From: Asterias amurensis | Taxonomy: Eukaryota > Echinodermata > Asteroidea > Forcipulatida > Asteriidae | DNA: 64,000 nt | Reading direction: 5' to 3' | Assembly (NCBI RefSeq): GCF_032118995.1 | Contig: NC_092652.1 | Span: forward strand, 20,692,544 to 20,756,543 | Part shown: piece by piece, positions 62,608-64,000 of the stretch | Numbering within the stretch: the first letter of the stretch is position 1 | How the letters are laid out: every line of letters begins with the position of its first letter | The notes under the pieces: generated by a model | What the model was told of the DNA's origin: nothing | Seen by the model: the letters and a program-made list of their open reading frames with translations, nothing else | Databases searched by the model: none | Translations under genes and position numbers: made by a program

Positions 62608-63248
62608 GTTAGGGTAATTAGCAAAAATTCCAAAATGCTGACCTACCCAAAATTGAGAAGAAATCTGAAGTTCAGTTGTATGACAATGTATCCGATTTAA
62701 TTTTCAAGAGGCTGAGAGACTTCTAAATACTTTTTGAGTATTTTTGAATTTTTAGCATTTACCATTGTTTGCTATAGGAGTTATGCACCCTTACCTGGTA
62801 GGTCTGCTGCCCTCTAGTGGCAGAGCATTCAAAAAGTCTCCCATTGCTTTTCTCGTTCATTTTATAATATTTTTTAACCATTGAGTGCATTATCGGGGCA
62901 CACGCCCATGCCATTTCGTTACCGTTACCTATTGAAACGCGCACTTACTAGGCTTAGTTGTGTGTGGTTTGATTCGGTCGGCATTGACGGTTGGTGGCGC
63001 CCTATAACATACATTACTGGTCTGCTTGACATTGCCTCGGTGATCTCTTAATATTAAATATTTCACATTCCTTTCTCTATGCTTGTGCCGACAAAAGTCT
63101 TATGGTTGACAAATTGGCCGTTGACCTTTATTTGCAAATGTGCTTATTGATTCACACACTTTCATGATCTGTTTTGATCTGTTTTGAAAATGTTTATCAA
63201 CTTGATTCGGTTAAGTTTTTGAAAGCTTTCAATAATTGTAAACAAGCA
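62608..63248. other. Intergenic with a half foldback element
   Basis: 62786-62848 (CTTACCTGGTAGGTCTGCTGCCCTCTAGTGGCAG ... AAAAAGTCTCCCAT) is one arm of the foldback seen at 41917. Otherwise nothing. Confidence 0.5.
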
Positions 63249-63700
63249 TAATTATTATGGAGAGCTGTTCGTTGTATAAAACATTGTGCGAAATGGCTCC
63301 CTGTGAAGTAACGTAGTTTTTAAGAGAGAGGTAATTTCTTACTCAATTTCATGTTAAAATACTTCAGGCCTGACTCCTTGGTGTGAGGCAACTGAAAGCA
63401 CACACGTTTGTGCAACAATGGTACACTTTCTTGCATTATATTGCATTAGTACTTCGATACTGAGCCCAATTATATAAAGCTGCTTAAGCAGAAAATTCTG
63501 TTAAAAAAAACTTACTGAGCGTTTTATGGACAGGATACTAGTCAAAAATGTACAAATGGCTTTTAAACGGGGGGAGGGGCTGTCATTTTTTTTTTCTTTC
63601 TGGTTGGCATATTTTTGTTTCGCTTGGCTTATTTTGTGCTTAAGCAGCTCTATGAAATTGGGCGAAAGTCTTTGACGATTGCCAAACGTGTCCAATGCCT
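63249..63700 (-). mobile_element. MITE family A with a nested family C-like element
   Basis: ATTATGGAGAGCTGTTCGTTGTATAAAACATTGTG ... then the insert, then GTCTTTGACGATTGCCAAACGTGTCCAATGCCTT. The terminal part is diverged. Confidence 0.75.
63457..63665. mobile_element. Family C-like MITE nested in family A
   Basis: GAGCCCAATTATATAAAGCTGCTTAAGCA mirrored by TGCTTAAGCAGCTCTATGAAATTGGGC. Lies inside the family A copy, whose halves resume on both sides. Confidence 0.78.
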
Positions 63701-64000
63701 TGGTGTTGATCCCCGTTGTATTCGTCAGCTGTGATTATTCTATAATGCTCAAGTATTACAAAATAAATTAACTTCAGATGTCAAGAGGATGAAACAACGA
63801 CACAAAGATACAGCTGAATAATTAGTCGGTGTTAGTTTTTTAAACAACTCAACATGTTTATCATTTTGAGTCACTGCCTTTCGACTAAATAAACATGAAG
63901 ATCAATCAATCAAAACCTAAGAGGTATAGAATTCTCTTAAGTTATATGCAAACAATGACTTCGACAGTTACAGAATGAAGTCATTGGCATCGTTTGAATT
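63701..64000. other. Intergenic, nothing recognised
   Basis: No feature supported to the window end. Confidence 0.4.

Overview
The window looks like nuclear DNA from a deuterostome invertebrate, most likely an echinoderm and plausibly a sea star. The basis is spliced animal genes with GT-AG introns, large introns, intronless tandem rhodopsin-type receptors, tRNA-derived SINEs, and a very dense load of short inverted-repeat elements, many of them flanked by TTAA. The taxon is an inference, since no species-diagnostic gene is present. Nothing suggests bacterial or organellar sequence.

Layout. Bases 1-8,500 are mostly intergenic: a hAT-type MITE with an 8-bp target duplication, weak evidence for one or two small exons (1.2-3.0 kb), tRNA-like inverted repeats, and a four-copy 37-bp tandem repeat. 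Bases 8,528-27,753 hold a complete seven-coding-exon ABHD2 gene (alpha/beta-hydrolase, monoacylglycerol lipase family, 408 residues predicted) on the plus strand. Its second intron is about 11.9 kb and holds a large satellite with a 120-bp unit built of two related half-units, a triplicated AT-rich segment, a second minisatellite (TTGGGCCAAC type), two SINEs, a degenerate piggyBac-like relic and a hAT MITE with a clean 8-bp target duplication. Bases 32,500-38,010 carry two intronless, minus-strand, class A GPCR paralogues and a tiny relic of a third copy.

Bases 41,000-60,300 contain a segmental tandem duplication. Each copy has one minus-strand, four-exon gene for a small secreted protein with a signal peptide and two copies of a four-cysteine domain of about 115-130 residues. 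Every intron is phase 1, so each domain sits on a symmetric exon. I do not recognise this domain; it is the best candidate in the window for an undescribed gene family. A fragment of a non-LTR retrotransposon endonuclease lies in an intron of the upstream copy. The remainder is MITEs, SINEs, foldback elements and palindromes, including a near-perfect palindrome of about 227 bp at 50.0 kb.

The genes do not form an obvious pathway. ABHD2 is a membrane lipid hydrolase, the GPCRs are orphan receptors, and the secreted proteins are of unknown function. The mobile-element history can be read in detail: TTAA-flanked (piggyBac-type) MITEs in several families, a piggyBac-like relic in the satellite, nested insertions, and two MITEs that share a single TTAA.
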